Part shown: positions 1 through 15,683 of the stretch, in pieces | Position numbering within the stretch: position 1 is the stretch's first letter | Layout of the letters: every line of letters starts with the position of its first letter | Assembly: GCF_000001735.4 (NCBI RefSeq) | Contig: NC_003070.9 | Coordinates: forward strand, 9,176,001 to 9,240,000 | DNA from: Arabidopsis thaliana | Lineage: Eukaryota > Streptophyta > Magnoliopsida > Brassicales > Brassicaceae | Reading direction: 5' to 3' | Length of the DNA: 64,000 nucleotides | Notes under the pieces: generated by a model | Databases searched by the model: none | Seen by the model: the letters and a program-made list of their open reading frames with translations, nothing else | Told to the model about the DNA's origin: nothing | Program-made: the position numbers and the translations under genes

Positions 1-1560
1 TGCTTTTGATTCTTCGATTAGCTTTAGTTTACAGCTTTGTTTTGCTTATATTGCTTTGTGTTGCTTTGTGTTTTTGATGCAGAAAGCTAGGATCCAGATT
101 TGGCTTGAAGGATTTAAGGATTGAAGGAAGAATCACTGTAAGTGATTCATCTTTGGTTGGTCTCTAAGCTCACGTCTATCAATCACAATAGTTTGCTCTT
201 GCTTGTTTCAGATCTTTGCTTGGTCTATGGGAATCTAATGGTTTCTCTTCTCCATTTGCTCTTGCTTGTTTCAGATCCGTTTTCTCTTTAGGGATTTTGC
301 TGCAACGGCACTGTGGTTCAGGATTCAGAACTTGGACAGGTAGGTTATATCAAAACACTCTTAACAACATGAGACATCAAATGCCACACACGCTCACAGA
401 ATCTCTCATATAAGAAGAAGCAATGCCAATTCGTTAGTTTTGATTTTTCGTTAGTTATAATAACAAATATGTACATTAGTAGAGTAATCAAGTATTTACT
501 ACACCGTGGGTTAGTTATAGATTCAAATTAAGTGGTATTTGTAGCCAATACATTAGTTAGCACATGACTTCGAATCCTTTTAGTATTTAATCATTTTCTT
601 TTTAGTTGATCTGATGCAAACAAGGGTAGATAAGTATCATATTTTCAGCTTTCAAAACCACAAACCATTTACTGTGTCTTCTTTATCATTGAGACCATGT
701 AGCTTATTGATATGAAATTTTTAACATCTTTCTGGAATGACAATCTTCTCTGTTTCTAGGCTTTGTTTATTTGTCTCTAAAGGTTCTGGATTCAACTTCT
801 GAACAAGGTAGTAGTCCACAAGAAGGATCTTTCTTACGTGAGTTTTTTGTTCCTCTTCTCTCTGTCTCTTTTCTGATTTCAGTATCCCAAGTGTGATCTT
901 ATTTTCTTGCCCTCTGTTATATAATTGGTGTTATTGATTGATTCTTCATTCATTTATCGATGAAGGGTTGGTTTTCATTTGTGTTGAATTGGATCTTTGT
1001 TTGAGGCTTCTTTTTATTGTTCGGATGATTATGATTTGGTCATTTACTGGAAATTGAGAATTTTTCGATTCAGTTCCATAGAGTAATGGTATAGACTATA
1101 GAGTAAAGGAAATCGAAGAAGTTTGCTTTGTTTAATGGAAACTGTTGGGGAAAGGATCATTGTCCTATTTCGCTCCATGGTGAGTTTAATGGTGGATGAT
1201 TTGCTGAAGCGTTTTATTCGATTCCTTTGGTTTTGTATTTGGTTCTCATTGAATTCATATAGGACTGATATTGATAAAGATTAGTCTGAGGCTTTGAGCT
1301 AGTGCATTTGTTTGATTGATGAATGAAACTGTCATGTTGAATTTGTTGGTATGATATTAATTTGTCTGTGCAGGTCCCAAACCGGAGGTTGTTGAAGCTG
1401 AATAATGTTGTGTGCCTCATTGATCTCTTGATGTAAGAAGCTGAATAATGTTGTGTGCAGATTGGGACAAAGCAATGGCGTTACTATGACAAAACCAAAC
1501 TCTCTTTTTCAAACTCTACTTTGATTAATATGAGAATGTAGCTATTTATTATTTGTTACT
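1..1560 (+). ncRNA. Possible spliced non-coding transcript (uncertain)
   Basis: No reading frame here looks like a protein. Several plant-type splice signals occur on the plus strand: an acceptor near 81 followed by a donor near 137, TTTCAG acceptors near 211 and 275, a donor near 340 (CAG|GTAGG), and an acceptor near 1374 (TGCAG). T-rich stretches precede the acceptors. Two short direct repeats are visible, around 192-214/255-277 and 1394-1415/1438-1459. The simplest readings are a spliced non-coding RNA or the untranslated end of a gene lying to the left. Only the splice-like motifs are seen; transcription is inference. Confidence 0.3.
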
Positions 1561-1602
1561 TAACAGAGGGCATTTTAGTTATTTACATATATATGAGAAT
1601 GT

Positions 1603-1764
1603 GAATGATCCATCCAAATGATCAAACAAACAAAGCTCCATCTAAATGAATCATTTAGATGAATTAGCAAATAATCAAACAAACATCATTAAGATGAATC
1701 ATCCAAATGGATTATTTGGATGGATCATTTGGATGATAATTCCAAATGATCAAACAAACAGGAC
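1603..1764. repeat. Short palindromic repeat element
   Basis: The motif ATCAAACAAACA appears three times (near 1629, 1676 and 1749). It sits among inverted copies of ATCCATCCAAATGATC / GATCATTTGGATGAT, so the stretch can fold into nested hairpins. This is typical of a small non-autonomous DNA transposon or a MITE-like remnant. No target-site duplication was identified, so the ends are approximate. Confidence 0.5.
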
Positions 1765-2340
1765 CTTAATCTTGAAATCTTCCATGTATTAAAGTTGAGT
1801 TATTCTTACCAATAGTTAACAACCCCAAAATAGTGATAGACTTTTAGTTAAAGAAATCAAGAAAACAATTGTTCAATGCATAAGTGGTTCCATACCAGTC
1901 ATCAACACCTACAAATACTCTTGATTTTCTTTTAAACAAATATTAGATATCCTACATGAAAAATTTTAGCTCTCAACAAATCAAAATAAAGAAAAGTTAT
2001 AATTAATTTGGAATACAACAAAAAAAAATTACAATTATTTAAGCAAATTTTTATATTTAACAGTATTTAAAATTGACTAGATTTTTTGTTGAGTAACCTT
2101 ATATTTTCATTTGATCAAATCAATTTAACATCAAATATCATCCATATAACTTCTCACTTACTTTATACCATACGTATAATTGAATTTACTTTTCATATTT
2201 GTTTTTGTCTAGCTTCATGTATGCATCTCAATATTAACAACAGTGGTTATCATATTATTATTTCTTTTGTCTAAAAAAACAAAAAATTTGTCACTTTTTT
2301 CTTTGGCTCGGATCAGAAGATTTTAGGTCTCTCTTTCCTT
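1765..2340. other. AT-rich intergenic sequence upstream of BGLU40
   Basis: No gene seen. The 62-codon frame at 2086-2274 is AT-rich with no recognisable protein features. The right part is presumably the distal promoter of the beta-glucosidase gene. Confidence 0.6.
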
Positions 2341-2341
2341 T

Positions 2342-2352
2342 CCTATATATAG
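2342..2352 (+). promoter_or_regulatory. TATA box of the BGLU40 gene
   Basis: A strong CTATATATAG motif lies about 170 bases before the start codon and is followed by a CT-rich leader (2385-2430). This is the usual arrangement for an Arabidopsis core promoter. No other TATA-like motif is better placed. Confidence 0.6.
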
Positions 2353-2512
2353 TAGTACCCCTTACATAGCTTTTTCCACTTGCACTCCTCTTTTTCTTTC
2401 TTTCTTTCTTGTTGGTCTCTCTTACTTCTTTCTTATTCATCTAAAACAATTTCGATCCATTTACACATAAATATATGTAACTGGCCGTAGAAGAAACACA
2501 TTGAAGGAAGAG

Positions 2513-5726
<3,214 letters not shown>

Positions 5727-6168
5727 TTTTTCCTTCCCATTTTATTGGTTTAGCGTAATGTATACAAAAGTTTATGATTAGTTATGGATTTCGGTTTAGA
5801 TAAATATATTTAAATCAAGATATGTTGATATACTATTAGACGGTTTTAAATACGCATATTGCATATTGTTGACAAAAACATAACAGCACAAAACATCATT
5901 AAAAGTTAGTTGTCATTGAGACCCACTGAACCAGTTTAGCTTAGTGTTACAATTATAAAAGCAAGAGATTATTATGAGATAAACAAGTGATTCTTAAGTC
6001 TTAATCCCAAAAAGGTCCAAATTAATCTCTTCATAATCTTTAGCTAGTAAATTTTGTAACGAAATGATTATGGAAGCATAATAATTGAACCAAAAAGAAA
6101 AAAAAGCGTGTGGGATTTATTGGGAGCAATAAATAAAAAGTTGAAATGTGTAAGTCAAGTGGGTGCGA
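5727..6168. other. Intergenic region between BGLU40 and UGD1
   Basis: Holds the BGLU40 3' untranslated region and the UGD1 promoter. A TATA-like TATTTATAAA lies at about 6171, just right of this stretch and ahead of the UGD1 leader exon. No other gene seen. Confidence 0.6.
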
Positions 6169-6301
6169 GTGTATTTATAAAACTTTCAGAAGACATCTTC
6201 TCTGCAAATTCCATCATCGTCGCCGCAACAATATCTTTTGCTTTCTCTCTCATTCTTCACCAGTAACAAGCCCATCTCTCGATTCTTCACTCTCAAGGAA
6301 G

Positions 6302-6779
6302 GTAAATTTCCTATCTTTTTTCTATTCCTCCTTCGTAAAATGTATCGTTTTTTTGATCATTGTGTTCTTGTTGTGGTACTTTGAATTGTGAGATCATTCG
6401 TTATTTCTCAAACTGGAAACATGGGTTTTGTTCGTTATTGTCAGTTTCGTCTGTCGTGACATCGTTGTCACGCTTTATATCAAAGATGGGTTCGTTTTGG
6501 TTTGTTCTAGATCGTACACTCAAAGATTGTGGCTTTTACATTTTGTGATCAGAAGAACCAGATTGATCGAAGTACATTGCATGTTCTGCTGTTAACATTT
6601 TGAAATTGATAGATCTAAGCTTACAAGGTGTTTGATTTAACGCCGCACTTTCTTATATAGCCAATCATCGACTTGTAGTTGTTGTAAATTGTCACTTTGT
6701 TGTTTCTATTAAAGGTTTTGTCTTTGTATAATTGACTGATTTACGTAGACTATATCTTCTTGGCTTTGTACTTTAACAG
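6302..6779 (+). other. Leader intron of UGD1
   Basis: An intron in the 5' untranslated region: donor GGTAAATT at 6302 after a CT-rich leader, acceptor TTTAACAG ending at 6779, 21 bases before the start codon. Leader introns of this kind in plant housekeeping genes often raise expression, but that role is only inferred here. Confidence 0.8.
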
Positions 6780-6800
6780 GAGACGTTTTGAAAATCAGAA

Positions 6801-8246
6801 ATGGTGAAGATATGCTGCATAGGAGCTGGTTATGTGGGTGGTCCAACCATGGCGGTGATGGCTCTTAAGTGTCCTGAGATTGAAGTAGTCGTTGTGGATA
6901 TCTCTGAACCAAGGATCAATGCTTGGAACAGTGATAGGCTTCCTATTTACGAGCCGGGATTGGAAGATGTGGTGAAACAATGCAGAGGGAAAAACCTCTT
7001 CTTTAGCACAGACGTGGAGAAACATGTATTTGAGAGTGATATTGTATTTGTCTCAGTTAACACTCCAACCAAAACACAAGGTCTTGGTGCTGGCAAAGCT
7101 GCTGATCTTACTTACTGGGAGAGTGCTGCTCGGATGATCGCTGATGTCTCCAAATCTAGCAAAATCGTTGTTGAGAAATCCACGGTTCCTGTGAGGACAG
7201 CAGAGGCTATTGAAAAGATACTGACACATAACAGCAAAGGCATAGAGTTTCAGATTCTCTCTAACCCTGAATTTCTTGCTGAGGGTACTGCAATTAAGGA
7301 TCTTTATAACCCAGACCGTGTGTTGATTGGTGGTAGGGATACTGCAGCAGGGCAAAAGGCTATTAAAGCTTTAAGAGATGTTTATGCTCATTGGGTTCCA
7401 GTGGAACAAATCATTTGCACGAACCTGTGGTCCGCTGAGCTCTCTAAGCTTGCAGCAAATGCATTCTTAGCTCAGAGGATATCATCTGTCAATGCCATGT
7501 CAGCTCTATGTGAGGCAACTGGCGCTGATGTTACACAAGTTGCGCATGCCGTGGGTACAGATACTAGAATTGGTCCAAAGTTCTTGAATGCTAGTGTTGG
7601 TTTTGGTGGATCATGTTTCCAAAAGGACATCCTAAATCTTATCTATATTTGTGAATGCAACGGCTTGCCCGAAGCAGCTAATTACTGGAAACAAGTCGTA
7701 AAGGTGAACGACTATCAGAAAATACGGTTTGCAAACCGGGTTGTTTCTTCAATGTTTAACACAGTCTCGGGCAAGAAAATCGCGATCCTCGGTTTTGCCT
7801 TCAAGAAGGACACAGGTGACACGAGAGAGACTCCAGCGATTGATGTTTGTAACAGATTAGTTGCAGACAAGGCCAAGCTGAGCATATACGACCCACAAGT
7901 TCTTGAAGAACAGATCAGAAGAGATCTTTCCATGGCTAGGTTTGACTGGGACCACCCTGTTCCTCTTCAGCAGATTAAAGCTGAAGGTATCTCAGAGCAA
8001 GTGAATGTCGTCTCAGATGCTTACGAGGCAACTAAAGATGCGCACGGCCTATGTGTCTTAACCGAATGGGATGAGTTTAAATCCTTGGACTTCAAGAAAA
8101 TCTTTGACAATATGCAGAAACCAGCTTTTGTGTTCGATGGTAGGAATGTTGTTGATGCAGTGAAGCTGCGTGAGATCGGTTTCATCGTCTACTCCATTGG
8201 TAAACCGCTTGATTCATGGCTCAAGGATATGCCTGCTGTGGCATGA
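6801..8246 (+). CDS. UGD1: UDP-glucose 6-dehydrogenase
   Basis: Oxidises UDP-glucose twice with NAD+ to UDP-glucuronate, the cytosolic precursor of wall pectins and hemicelluloses. The coding region is one uninterrupted exon of 481 residues, the normal plant length. Visible marks are the N-terminal NAD-binding loop GAGYVGG (8-14), the VNTPT segment (86-90), the EFLAEGTA stretch (157-164), the central SKLAANAF motif (K217) and the catalytic cysteine C272 in [10 protein letters not shown]. The C-terminal UDP-binding domain includes [14 protein letters not shown]. The ATG at 6801 follows directly after the leader intron. Arabidopsis has several UGD copies; UGD1 (At1g26570) is chosen from the neighbourhood. 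Confidence 0.97.
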   Translation: MVKICCIGAGYVGGPTMAVMALKCPEIEVVVVDISEPRINAWNSDRLPIYEPGLEDVVKQCRGKNLFFSTDVEKHVFESDIVFVSVNTPTKTQGLGAGKAADLTYWESAARMIADVSKSSKIVVEKSTVPVRTAEAIEKILTHNSKGIEFQILSNPEFLAEGTAIKDLYNPDRVLIGGRDTAAGQKAIKALRDVYAHWVPVEQIICTNLWSAELSKLAANAFLAQRISSVNAMSALCEATGADVTQVAHAVGTDTRIGPKFLNASVGFGGSCFQKDILNLIYICECNGLPEAANYWKQVVKVNDYQKIRFANRVVSSMFNTVSGKKIAILGFAFKKDTGDTRETPAIDVCNRLVADKAKLSIYDPQVLEEQIRRDLSMARFDWDHPVPLQQIKAEGISEQVNVVSDAYEATKDAHGLCVLTEWDEFKSLDFKKIFDNMQKPAFVFDGRNVVDAVKLREIGFIVYSIGKPLDSWLKDMPAVA

Positions 8247-8639
8247 AGGTGCCAACTTCAACCAAACTATATGTCTTTTCTAAAATATAGTATCTTAAGA
8301 TTCCTTATAAATTCTGTTGTAACCAAGCTGAAACAATGATATGTATTTGCTGAATCTGCCTTAGCTGGAATAGTATATGAATTTCTTTGACTATTTGCCT
8401 TACCATAATAGTATGCTAAAATCCTCAACAAATTAATTGAAATTTTGGATTAATTGTGACATTGGAAAAGATAAGGAATGAAGTGTAAAACTTACAAAGC
8501 AATAAGGACTTGATAAAAAAAGTGTATTGCTTTTAAATTTGGGGTCCAGCTCGATTTTAGGGAAGTTTGCGGGTCAAATTCGAATTAGTGTTTTGGGCCG
8601 GCTTTGTTTAGAAAAAATAGATCCAGGAACCTATATCCA

Positions 8640-9619
8640 CTTTTTCGATATTATCTTCTCTCGTCTTCTTCCCCAAAAGTTTCATCGTAAATCCAAATTT
8701 TTCTGTCTTTTTCTTTAATTTTATTGGGATTTTTTCTAAATTATTCTTGCTATTGATATCATCTAATTCTCGTTCCCCTCTATCTATTGATACTAATTTT
8801 ATTTCGATTGTCAAAAAAAAAAAAATCTAGGGTTAGGGTACTTGATCTCTTCTCTAGTTGTTTAATATCTTGATCTATCGTTTTCTTTCACTATTTACAT
8901 CAATTTTGATAAATATTCCTTTCGATTTTGATGTCAATTTCATGTTTTTCGCCCCCGATTGAGATCTAGGGTTCATATTAATCGATCTAGCTTAGGGCTT
9001 TCCAGATCTGTAAATTGTTAGAGGGTTTTCTCTGAGTTTGTATAGGTTTGATCAATTCTTATCCAATTCATACTTGATTTGGTTAATTTTTGGGTAGTTG
9101 GAGTCTAGGGTTAGGGTTTCTTCTGATTTGGGGATTTTTTATTTTTCCAGCTTAAGCTTTTAAAAGCCTGAAATTCCTATTGGTTATCCCTATTTTTAGT
9201 CTATTGGTGGCGTTCTAGTATGGTTCTATCTTTTTGAAGTTGGCCTAAAACTTTATCTGAGCTTACTTCTTTAGAGAGGTGAGTAATATACTACATGTTA
9301 ACTGGACATTTGTTCCTGTCTGAACTGTTTTTTAAGCATTAGTTCTTTGTTGTGGTGGATGTGTGTTAAACTAGCATGATAGTATAGTTATTGTCTTAAT
9401 AGGAACGTTTACAGATAGCCATCCTACATAAGGTTTGTATAAGGTTTCTTGCATGCATTTGCTATAACTTTGTGGAGGAATCCGAATCTTATCATTTACT
9501 TGTTTCACTGTCAAGTGCGAATGTTGTTGTTTTACTGTTCCATTGTCTGAATTTTCCTTTCATTCTCTTATTCGTTCTTAGAGTTTATTGCATTTGATTA
9601 CCAATTATGCAAGTTGAAA
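8640..9619 (+). other. 5' leader and probable leader introns of the ELM2 gene
   Basis: CT-rich and T-rich leader-like sequence with repeated CTAGGGTT motifs (near 8827, 8967 and 9104). These are common in Arabidopsis promoters and leaders of broadly expressed genes. Splice borders in the leader could not be fixed. No separate gene seen. Confidence 0.4.
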
Positions 9620-11213
9620 ATGGGATTCAAACGCCCTTTTGAAGATGAGAAGTTTCATGAGCTCCCACTCAAACATTCCAGACAACTTGACTATAACGAT
9701 AAGTCTACTCAGTTTGAAGAAGTTAGTCCTCACCATGCTGGTTTCCAGAAAACTGTTGCCACGGGTAAATAATACGTGTAATTATAACTTCTTTGCGGGA
9801 TTTAGTCTTGTTTTGAAAGGATAAACTTCCTTATGTGATTTGCTGTTCTCTTTTGAATGGGGTTACTGGAGAATAGTGAATGAGGGAAATCTTTGTAAGT
9901 CACAAGGCGGTGAGTCATCTGAAGGTGATATGTTTGATGAAGAGTCCAATTATGTTTACCCTGGTCATGACATGGATGATACTTTTACATGGGATACACA
10001 AGGTTGTGGTGGAAGAGATGCAACTTACTCTCCCCATTCTGGAAAGTATTTTGAGCTAGATATACCTCCAAGAGTATTTGCTCCTGTTGAGACTTTCTAT
10101 TATTTACTCTTGGATCAACGTGCCAAAAAGCAAGTGCCCATTGGACCAGGTCATCAAGCCGAGATTCCTGAATGGGAAGGCAGTCAGACTGGGAACATAG
10201 AAACCTCAGGCATGTCAGTTCAAAATCACATTAGTGGATGTGCTGATGGTGAGAAGCTGTTTGGTACATCTGTTATTCCCATGCCTGGTTTGACTACAGT
10301 TGCACATATTGATGACATAGTAGGGAAGGGTAGAAAGTTTTGTGTATGCCGGGACAGGGATTCTGTCAGGTGTGTGTGCCAGCACATTAAAGAAGCTAGA
10401 GAAGAATTAGTTAAGACGTTTGGAAATGAGACATTCAAAGAACTGGGTTTATGTGAGATGGGGGAAAAAGGTGCACTGAAGTGGAGCGATGAAGATGCAC
10501 AACTTTTTCATGAGGTTGTTTATTCCAATCCTGTAACATTGGGGCAGAATTTTTGGAGGCACTTGGAAGCTGCATTTTGTTCCCGAACTCAGAAAGAGAT
10601 TGTTAGCTTCTACTTTAACGTATTTGTCCTCAGAAGGAGAGCCATCCAGAACAGAGCTTTTATATTGGACATTGATAGTGATGATGATGAATGGCATGGA
10701 TGTTATGGAGGCTCTTCTGGTACTCGTTATGTAGAAGAAGATGAAGAAGACTCTGCAATCGAGTCTCCTCTTCATCAAGGGACTAAGAAAGTGTATCCAC
10801 TCCATCATGAAGAAGGTGAAGAAGATGTTAGTCATAGCAGCAATGATGAAGATGATGATGATACTAAAGAAGGTGGCACTGGACTGTATGACGAGCACAA
10901 GATGAGTTCAACAGTTGAATACATGGATAGATTTTCTGGGAACAATGGAGAGAGATTGAACGTGGAAGATGACTCGTGCACTTCCTTTGAACTTGCACGT
11001 AATGCAGTCAACTGTGCAGAGAAAGATGAGACTGTTCCTGGAGAGCAGCAGAAGAAGTTGAAGGATTGTAATGATCCAATAGATACCAAAGTCTGGGATG
11101 CTTCGAGGTGTTTGAATGTTCCAACAAATGGCAAAGATCTTCAACCAACCCGGAGAATCATGGAGGAGATATTTGGTAATGGATGCTGGGAAAACAAGGC
11201 AAGAAACAAGTGA
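9620..11213 (+). CDS. ELM2 / SANT-like domain nuclear protein
   Basis: Two exons, 9620-9764 and 9877-11213, give 493 residues beginning MGFKRPFEDEKFHELP. An ELM2-like segment lies at about 108-148 (RVFAPVE...VPIGPGHQAEIPEW). A CxC-x7-CxC cluster with a following His lies at about 204-218, and a SANT/MYB-like helix region at about 249-298 (LKWSDEDAQLF...FYFNVFVLRRR). The rest is acidic and low-complexity, with runs of Asp and Glu after 315. ELM2-SANT proteins in general recruit histone deacetylases, so a chromatin role is inferred, not shown. The second exon must begin at 9877 (AATAG|TG): the phase left by exon 1 is wrong for the other nearby AG. Matches my memory of At1g26580. Confidence 0.85.
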
Positions 11214-11597
11214 AGAAGCAAACATCATTCTCAACAACTTGCAGAATCATGGGAGAGATATTTGGGGTTTATGGGGTCCTCCTTCAAAAATGTTCCTATT
11301 AAAAAGTAGTGAGAGTTTTAGACTTAAAAGAATTTTCCAGCCTTTGTTTTTCATGTGGATTCTTGTGAATGGGCTGTTGTTTCACTTTTCTTGGGGCCCT
11401 CTTTCTTAAAATCATTTACTTAGAATGTCATAATCTCTCTGATTTGCTGTAAAAGATTTTCTCTTCTTTGATCTTTAAATTTTTATATACAGGAAGTTTG
11501 AAGGCAAAGTCTGGCATTTGCCTTGAGAAACAATCATTACCAATAAAATAAAAATAAAACTTTTGAACGAGAAAAAAAATGGAACTATTTTGGGTTT

Positions 11598-12632
11598 ACT
11601 TTCAAGAAAAAACTCAAAAAAGATATTAACTATTTTTATTTGAATGTTTAATATTCAATTATTTTTTGTTATAAAAAAATACACAAAGTAAAAATCTGTG
11701 CAATTTAATATCCAAACAATTAAATATTATTATTTTCTCACGATCTTAAAACAAAAATAAATTCCAATTTTATCCTTATCATCTCAATTAACTATTAATT
11801 TTTTAGATGATATGTTATTAATTTTATAATTTTGGATAAAAATTAATTTTATGAAAATTTTAGTCTCTGGTGTCTAAAAATTTAAATTTTCATTTTTATT
11901 ACAATTAATTTCTTTTAAATTTTAACAGAAAATTAGAGAAAATCAAAAATATTTTAAAATGGACGGTAAACAATCTCCGTCGTCCTCTTTTGCCAACATC
12001 AAATTCGATATTAACTTCTTCTTCGTAGTGAGAAACTCTTTAATCGAATTTAAATCTTTCACGAATCAAACTATTTTTGACAAAATCTCAACCTGAATCT
12101 CATCGTCTTTCTCAAGATTTATCAATTCATAAAAATGGCTATTTTTGTTTTTAGTAGCAAAATAGCTAATTTCAACCCGAATCTCAGCGAATTACATTAA
12201 TCTTCGATTCTAGATTTTCTCAAAGAGAAAACGTCTCTTTGATATTGGGACGATAGAATAAGATTGTAAAAATGACTATTTTAAAATATTTATTATTTTC
12301 CCCTAATTTTAATGTTAAATTTTAAAATAAATAATTCTAATAAAACTGAAATTTTAAATTTTAGACATCATAAAATTAATATTTATTCAAAATTATAAAA
12401 TAAATGTCATATCATCTAAAAATTAATAGTTAATTGAGATGGTAAGGGTAAAATTAAAATTTTATTTTTGTTGTGAAATCGTGAGTATGAAAATAACAAC
12501 ATTTAATTGTTTGGATATTAAATTGTACAGTTTTAATGTTTTGTGTATTTTTCGTCCGACCAAAAACAATTGGGTATTAAACGTCCAAATAAAAATTAGT
12601 TGGTTTTTTTTTGGATTTTTTCCTATAGTTTC
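11598..12632. mobile_element. Large imperfect fold-back (inverted-repeat) element
   Basis: The left arm (about 11598-11965) and right arm (about 12265-12632) are reverse complements over roughly 350 bases. For example TTTAATATCCAAACAATTAAAT and ATCTCAATTAACTATTAATTTTTTAGATGATATG on the left have near-exact inverted partners on the right. A non-repeated core of about 300 bases lies between them. No transposase frame is present, so this is probably a non-autonomous fold-back or MULE-like element. The exact ends and target duplication were not resolved. Confidence 0.7.
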
Positions 12633-13440
12633 ATAAAAATTGTCTCTTTGTTGGCTAAAAGATTATGAAAAATCTCCATTGTTGTTAAAACCTCACAAAA
12701 TTTAATGCCAAAGTTTGTTGCTTTAGAATAGGAGAAGATGTGGGAAGATAGCCAATTATGGTATTCTCAAGGACAAACTTTTATAGACTTTGTTGTGTTG
12801 TTTGTTTGGACTTCAAAAGGTCTCTATTACTAAATAGCCTGTGTTTGGCCCCATGGTTTGTTATACCCACTCACTAACCCGAATAACAGTTTTCTAATTC
12901 AAAGTCTACACAAGATTTTTATTTAATACTATAAGGAAAAAAATCTTTGATAGCCAAAAAAATTGAATCTTTTCTGTAAATGTGTGATCTTTTTGAAATT
13001 TGAGGAATGGGTTAAGGAAATGGTGTGATTATAACAAAGTGGTCTAAACAGATCTGGACCGTCCAAAAGCTTTTTCTCTCTATCTCTTTTTGATTCCATG
13101 CATGAAATTGAACAACAACACACACACCGGAGAGATGAAGAGGAATAGATCCAAAAATGCAGCTGACCTTTGATTACTCGTGTTAGCAACACTTCTCTCT
13201 TATTTTTTTTATCTTTTTTGTTCCCAAACTCTAAAAATAAAAATCTAAACTTTACTGTGGAAATTACACAAAAAAGCTTGTTTTACTTTTCTCCTCTCTG
13301 TTTCTTCTTAGCTTGAAGTTCGGATCTTGTACTTAGCTATACAGAGAAACTGTCACATCTCTGAATCTGATTACAAGAAAGAAAAAAAGCATCAAACTTG
13401 CTGCTTCTTTATTCTCTTTTCTTCTCTGTATCAGTTTTGT
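12633..13440. other. Intergenic region upstream of the first C2H2 gene
   Basis: No gene seen. CT-rich leader-like sequence starts near 13270, and a leader donor (TTTGAG|GTAAAC) lies at 13485, similar to the leader intron of the paralogous gene at 17658. The acceptor for this intron is not certain. Confidence 0.5.
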
Positions 13441-13623
13441 CGGTTTATGCAGCACTCGTCTTCATTCATAGATTTTGATTTGAGGTAAACTAAACTCATC
13501 AGATATTAAAAATGGGTTCTTTACTTCTTTCGATTTCGTGTGTAAAGGAGAAACCTTTATTGATTCTTTCTTGCTTGTTTGCTGTTTGATCATTTGTCTA
13601 AGAGAAGAAGGTCAAATTTTCAA

Positions 13624-14709
13624 ATGGAGGAAGGGAAAGAGAATTCGTTTTTGTGCAAGTACTGTTACAAGACGTTTCCTTCTGGGAAAGCACTCGGTGG
13701 TCACATTAGAATTCATACGAACGAGAATTCAGTTGGTTACAATGGCAATAAGAAGAAGAGGTTGGTGGATCAGAGAAAGATGATGGCTCAGAAACATAAG
13801 CAACAACAACAAGTTGGTTGCAGAGAATGTGGTAGAGTGTTCGTTTCTTTGAAAGCTCTTAGAGGTCACATGGCTTGTCACGGTGAGGTAAAGAAGATGT
13901 TGATGGATGATAATAGCCAATCTGATACTGAAAGTGAGACTTCCTCAGCTCCTATGAGGAAAAGATCCAAGAGGGTGGTCATGAAACAATCAAATTCTGA
14001 ATCTTTGAGTAATGGGAGCTCGTCTTTTGGTTCTGAGATTGACCAAGAACGTAGGGATGGGGCTTATAATTTGATGATGTTGTCGAGTGATTCTAGTAGT
14101 TTCAAGAAAAGACGTAACATGGTGATGAATTCTCTTGGTGAGTCATCTGACAACAACTCTGCGATTGTTGAGAATAAGTCATCTTCAGGGGATGAGTTTA
14201 AGATCATGAATGTGAAGAATGCAGTAGATGACCAATGGAGATCTGCTGATGATGATGGAGTTAGTCTCTGTGATTCAGATGGCTCTGATTCTGATTACTT
14301 CATGAATGGTCCAAGTAAGTCGGAGTCAGACATTTCTGTTGACAGGAACACTGGATTTGGATCTGGATTCAACAACTCATTGATCAGGTTCAGGAATAGT
14401 AATGAGGGAGGAACAAAGTATGAGCTGAGCAAAAGCAAGAGAGCCTTGTTTTCTTATGAAACTGATTCATGTGCAGACACAAACAGCAAGATTCATCATA
14501 GGTTCAAAGATAGCAAATCCTCAATGGTTAAGAAAGAAGGTGGTGAGAAGGTGAAGAGCAAAGGTCATGAGTGCCCAATTTGCTTCAGGATGTTCAAATC
14601 AGGCCAAGCTTTAGGTGGTCACAAGAGATCACATTCCATTGCAAACCACGCAGCTGAAATGCGTAACCAAATCGATCTCTATCTTCCTGTTTCGGATACT
14701 GATGAATGA
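13624..14709 (+). CDS. Three-finger C2H2 zinc finger protein with EAR motif (At1g26590 type)
   Basis: A 361-residue probable transcriptional repressor. Three Q-type-like C2H2 fingers are visible: C11/C14/H27/H31 (KALGGH core), C66/C69/H82/H86 (KALRGH) and C317/C320/H333/H337 (QALGGH). A basic stretch MRKRSKR after the second finger resembles a nuclear localisation signal. The C-terminus has IDLYLP (350-355), a slightly diverged EAR repression motif of the DLNxxP/LxLxL kind. The long middle is Ser/Asp/Asn-rich and probably disordered. The ATG at 13624 matches the paralogue start downstream ([12 protein letters not shown] versus MEQFKERKFVCK). The close relative at 17735 lies just beyond CLE9. 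Confidence 0.93.
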   Translation: MEEGKENSFLCKYCYKTFPSGKALGGHIRIHTNENSVGYNGNKKKRLVDQRKMMAQKHKQQQQVGCRECGRVFVSLKALRGHMACHGEVKKMLMDDNSQSDTESETSSAPMRKRSKRVVMKQSNSESLSNGSSSFGSEIDQERRDGAYNLMMLSSDSSSFKKRRNMVMNSLGESSDNNSAIVENKSSSGDEFKIMNVKNAVDDQWRSADDDGVSLCDSDGSDSDYFMNGPSKSESDISVDRNTGFGSGFNNSLIRFRNSNEGGTKYELSKSKRALFSYETDSCADTNSKIHHRFKDSKSSMVKKEGGEKVKSKGHECPICFRMFKSGQALGGHKRSHSIANHAAEMRNQIDLYLPVSDTDE

Positions 14710-15560
14710 ATCAGAACCTGAGAACTATAGTTCTCTCTGATAGTATTTCATCCCCACTTTTTGTTTGTTTTCTTTGCTCCACATTTTAGAACTAGATCAA
14801 AAGTTTTTTTTGATTTGTTCATATAAAGTTTGCTTATCACTTAGAGCCAATTCTTTGCTTTATGAACTCAAGTATTGATGTATATATTATCTTCAGCTTT
14901 TTAGGGACCTTTCATGTTTCTTACTGATTACTGAGATTCATTCTTCTTGTCTTCAAAGAAAGCTGTTACTTTTAAAGTTTTTTTTTCCTTTTTCGAGCTT
15001 TCACCTATAAGACTTCCTCTGTATTCATATTAGCACAATCAAAGTCAAGACTACAAGAGCCATTGTCTATTGCTTTTATGATGATGTTTTGGTTCTAACA
15101 TAAAAAGGGAGAGAGTTGTGTTCAAGTTAAAGTTGTTGATTCAATTGAAAGGAGGAAAAGCAAAATAAATAAATCCCAAATTTGGTAACTTTACTAATTT
15201 ATAGGTAGTTGGGTTTAGATAGACTCCTATTGGGCCTGTTAAGGCCTTTAAACTATAGAAGCCGATAAAGACCCAGGAGTTAACTTGAGAGTCACGAAAC
15301 CACTCAAATACACGTTCTTGTTTATCTTGTGTACGTAATTACTACATAAACCCATTATTTTGTACGTATAACGTATTGTATGAAAAAGCTAAAGAAAGTG
15401 AAATAAATCTAGGATCGAAATGTATATAATAAAGTTCACGGGTTGGTATTTATGTCAATGAAAACGAACTAAGCGAAGGACCCACTTTTTTTTGTATAAC
15501 CAGTTTTGCCCTCTCATTTACTAAAACTAACCGTCATAACATCGATTCATGTGCTTCTTC
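14710..15560. other. Intergenic region between C2H2 gene and CLE9
   Basis: Holds the 3' untranslated region of the zinc-finger gene and the CLE9 promoter. A possible TATA (TTTATATC) lies at about 15570. No other gene seen. Confidence 0.5.
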
Positions 15561-15683
15561 TGTGTTGCATTTATATCCCAATTTGCTTCCACCAAATATC
15601 TTCCCTCTCTCGATTTTAAACTTCTTCTTCTCCAAGACCACTTCTCACTTTCTCTCTCTCGCTCTCTCTTGGAAACCAAAACA

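Noticed and set aside
1214..1420. 68-codon minus-strand frame at the left edge
   Set aside because: No protein features; lies over plus-strand splice-like signals.
2501..2512. TTG start four codons before the BGLU40 ATG
   Set aside because: Non-ATG start is not expected in a plant nuclear gene when a good ATG follows at 2513.
10449..10898. 149-codon minus-strand frame
   Set aside because: It is antisense to the acidic, low-complexity part of the ELM2 gene; the GA-rich coding strand gives long reverse frames by composition.
15549..15683. Longer N-terminus for CLE9 from an upstream in-frame ATG
   Set aside because: It would bury the signal peptide inside the protein; the ATG at 15684 starts directly at it.
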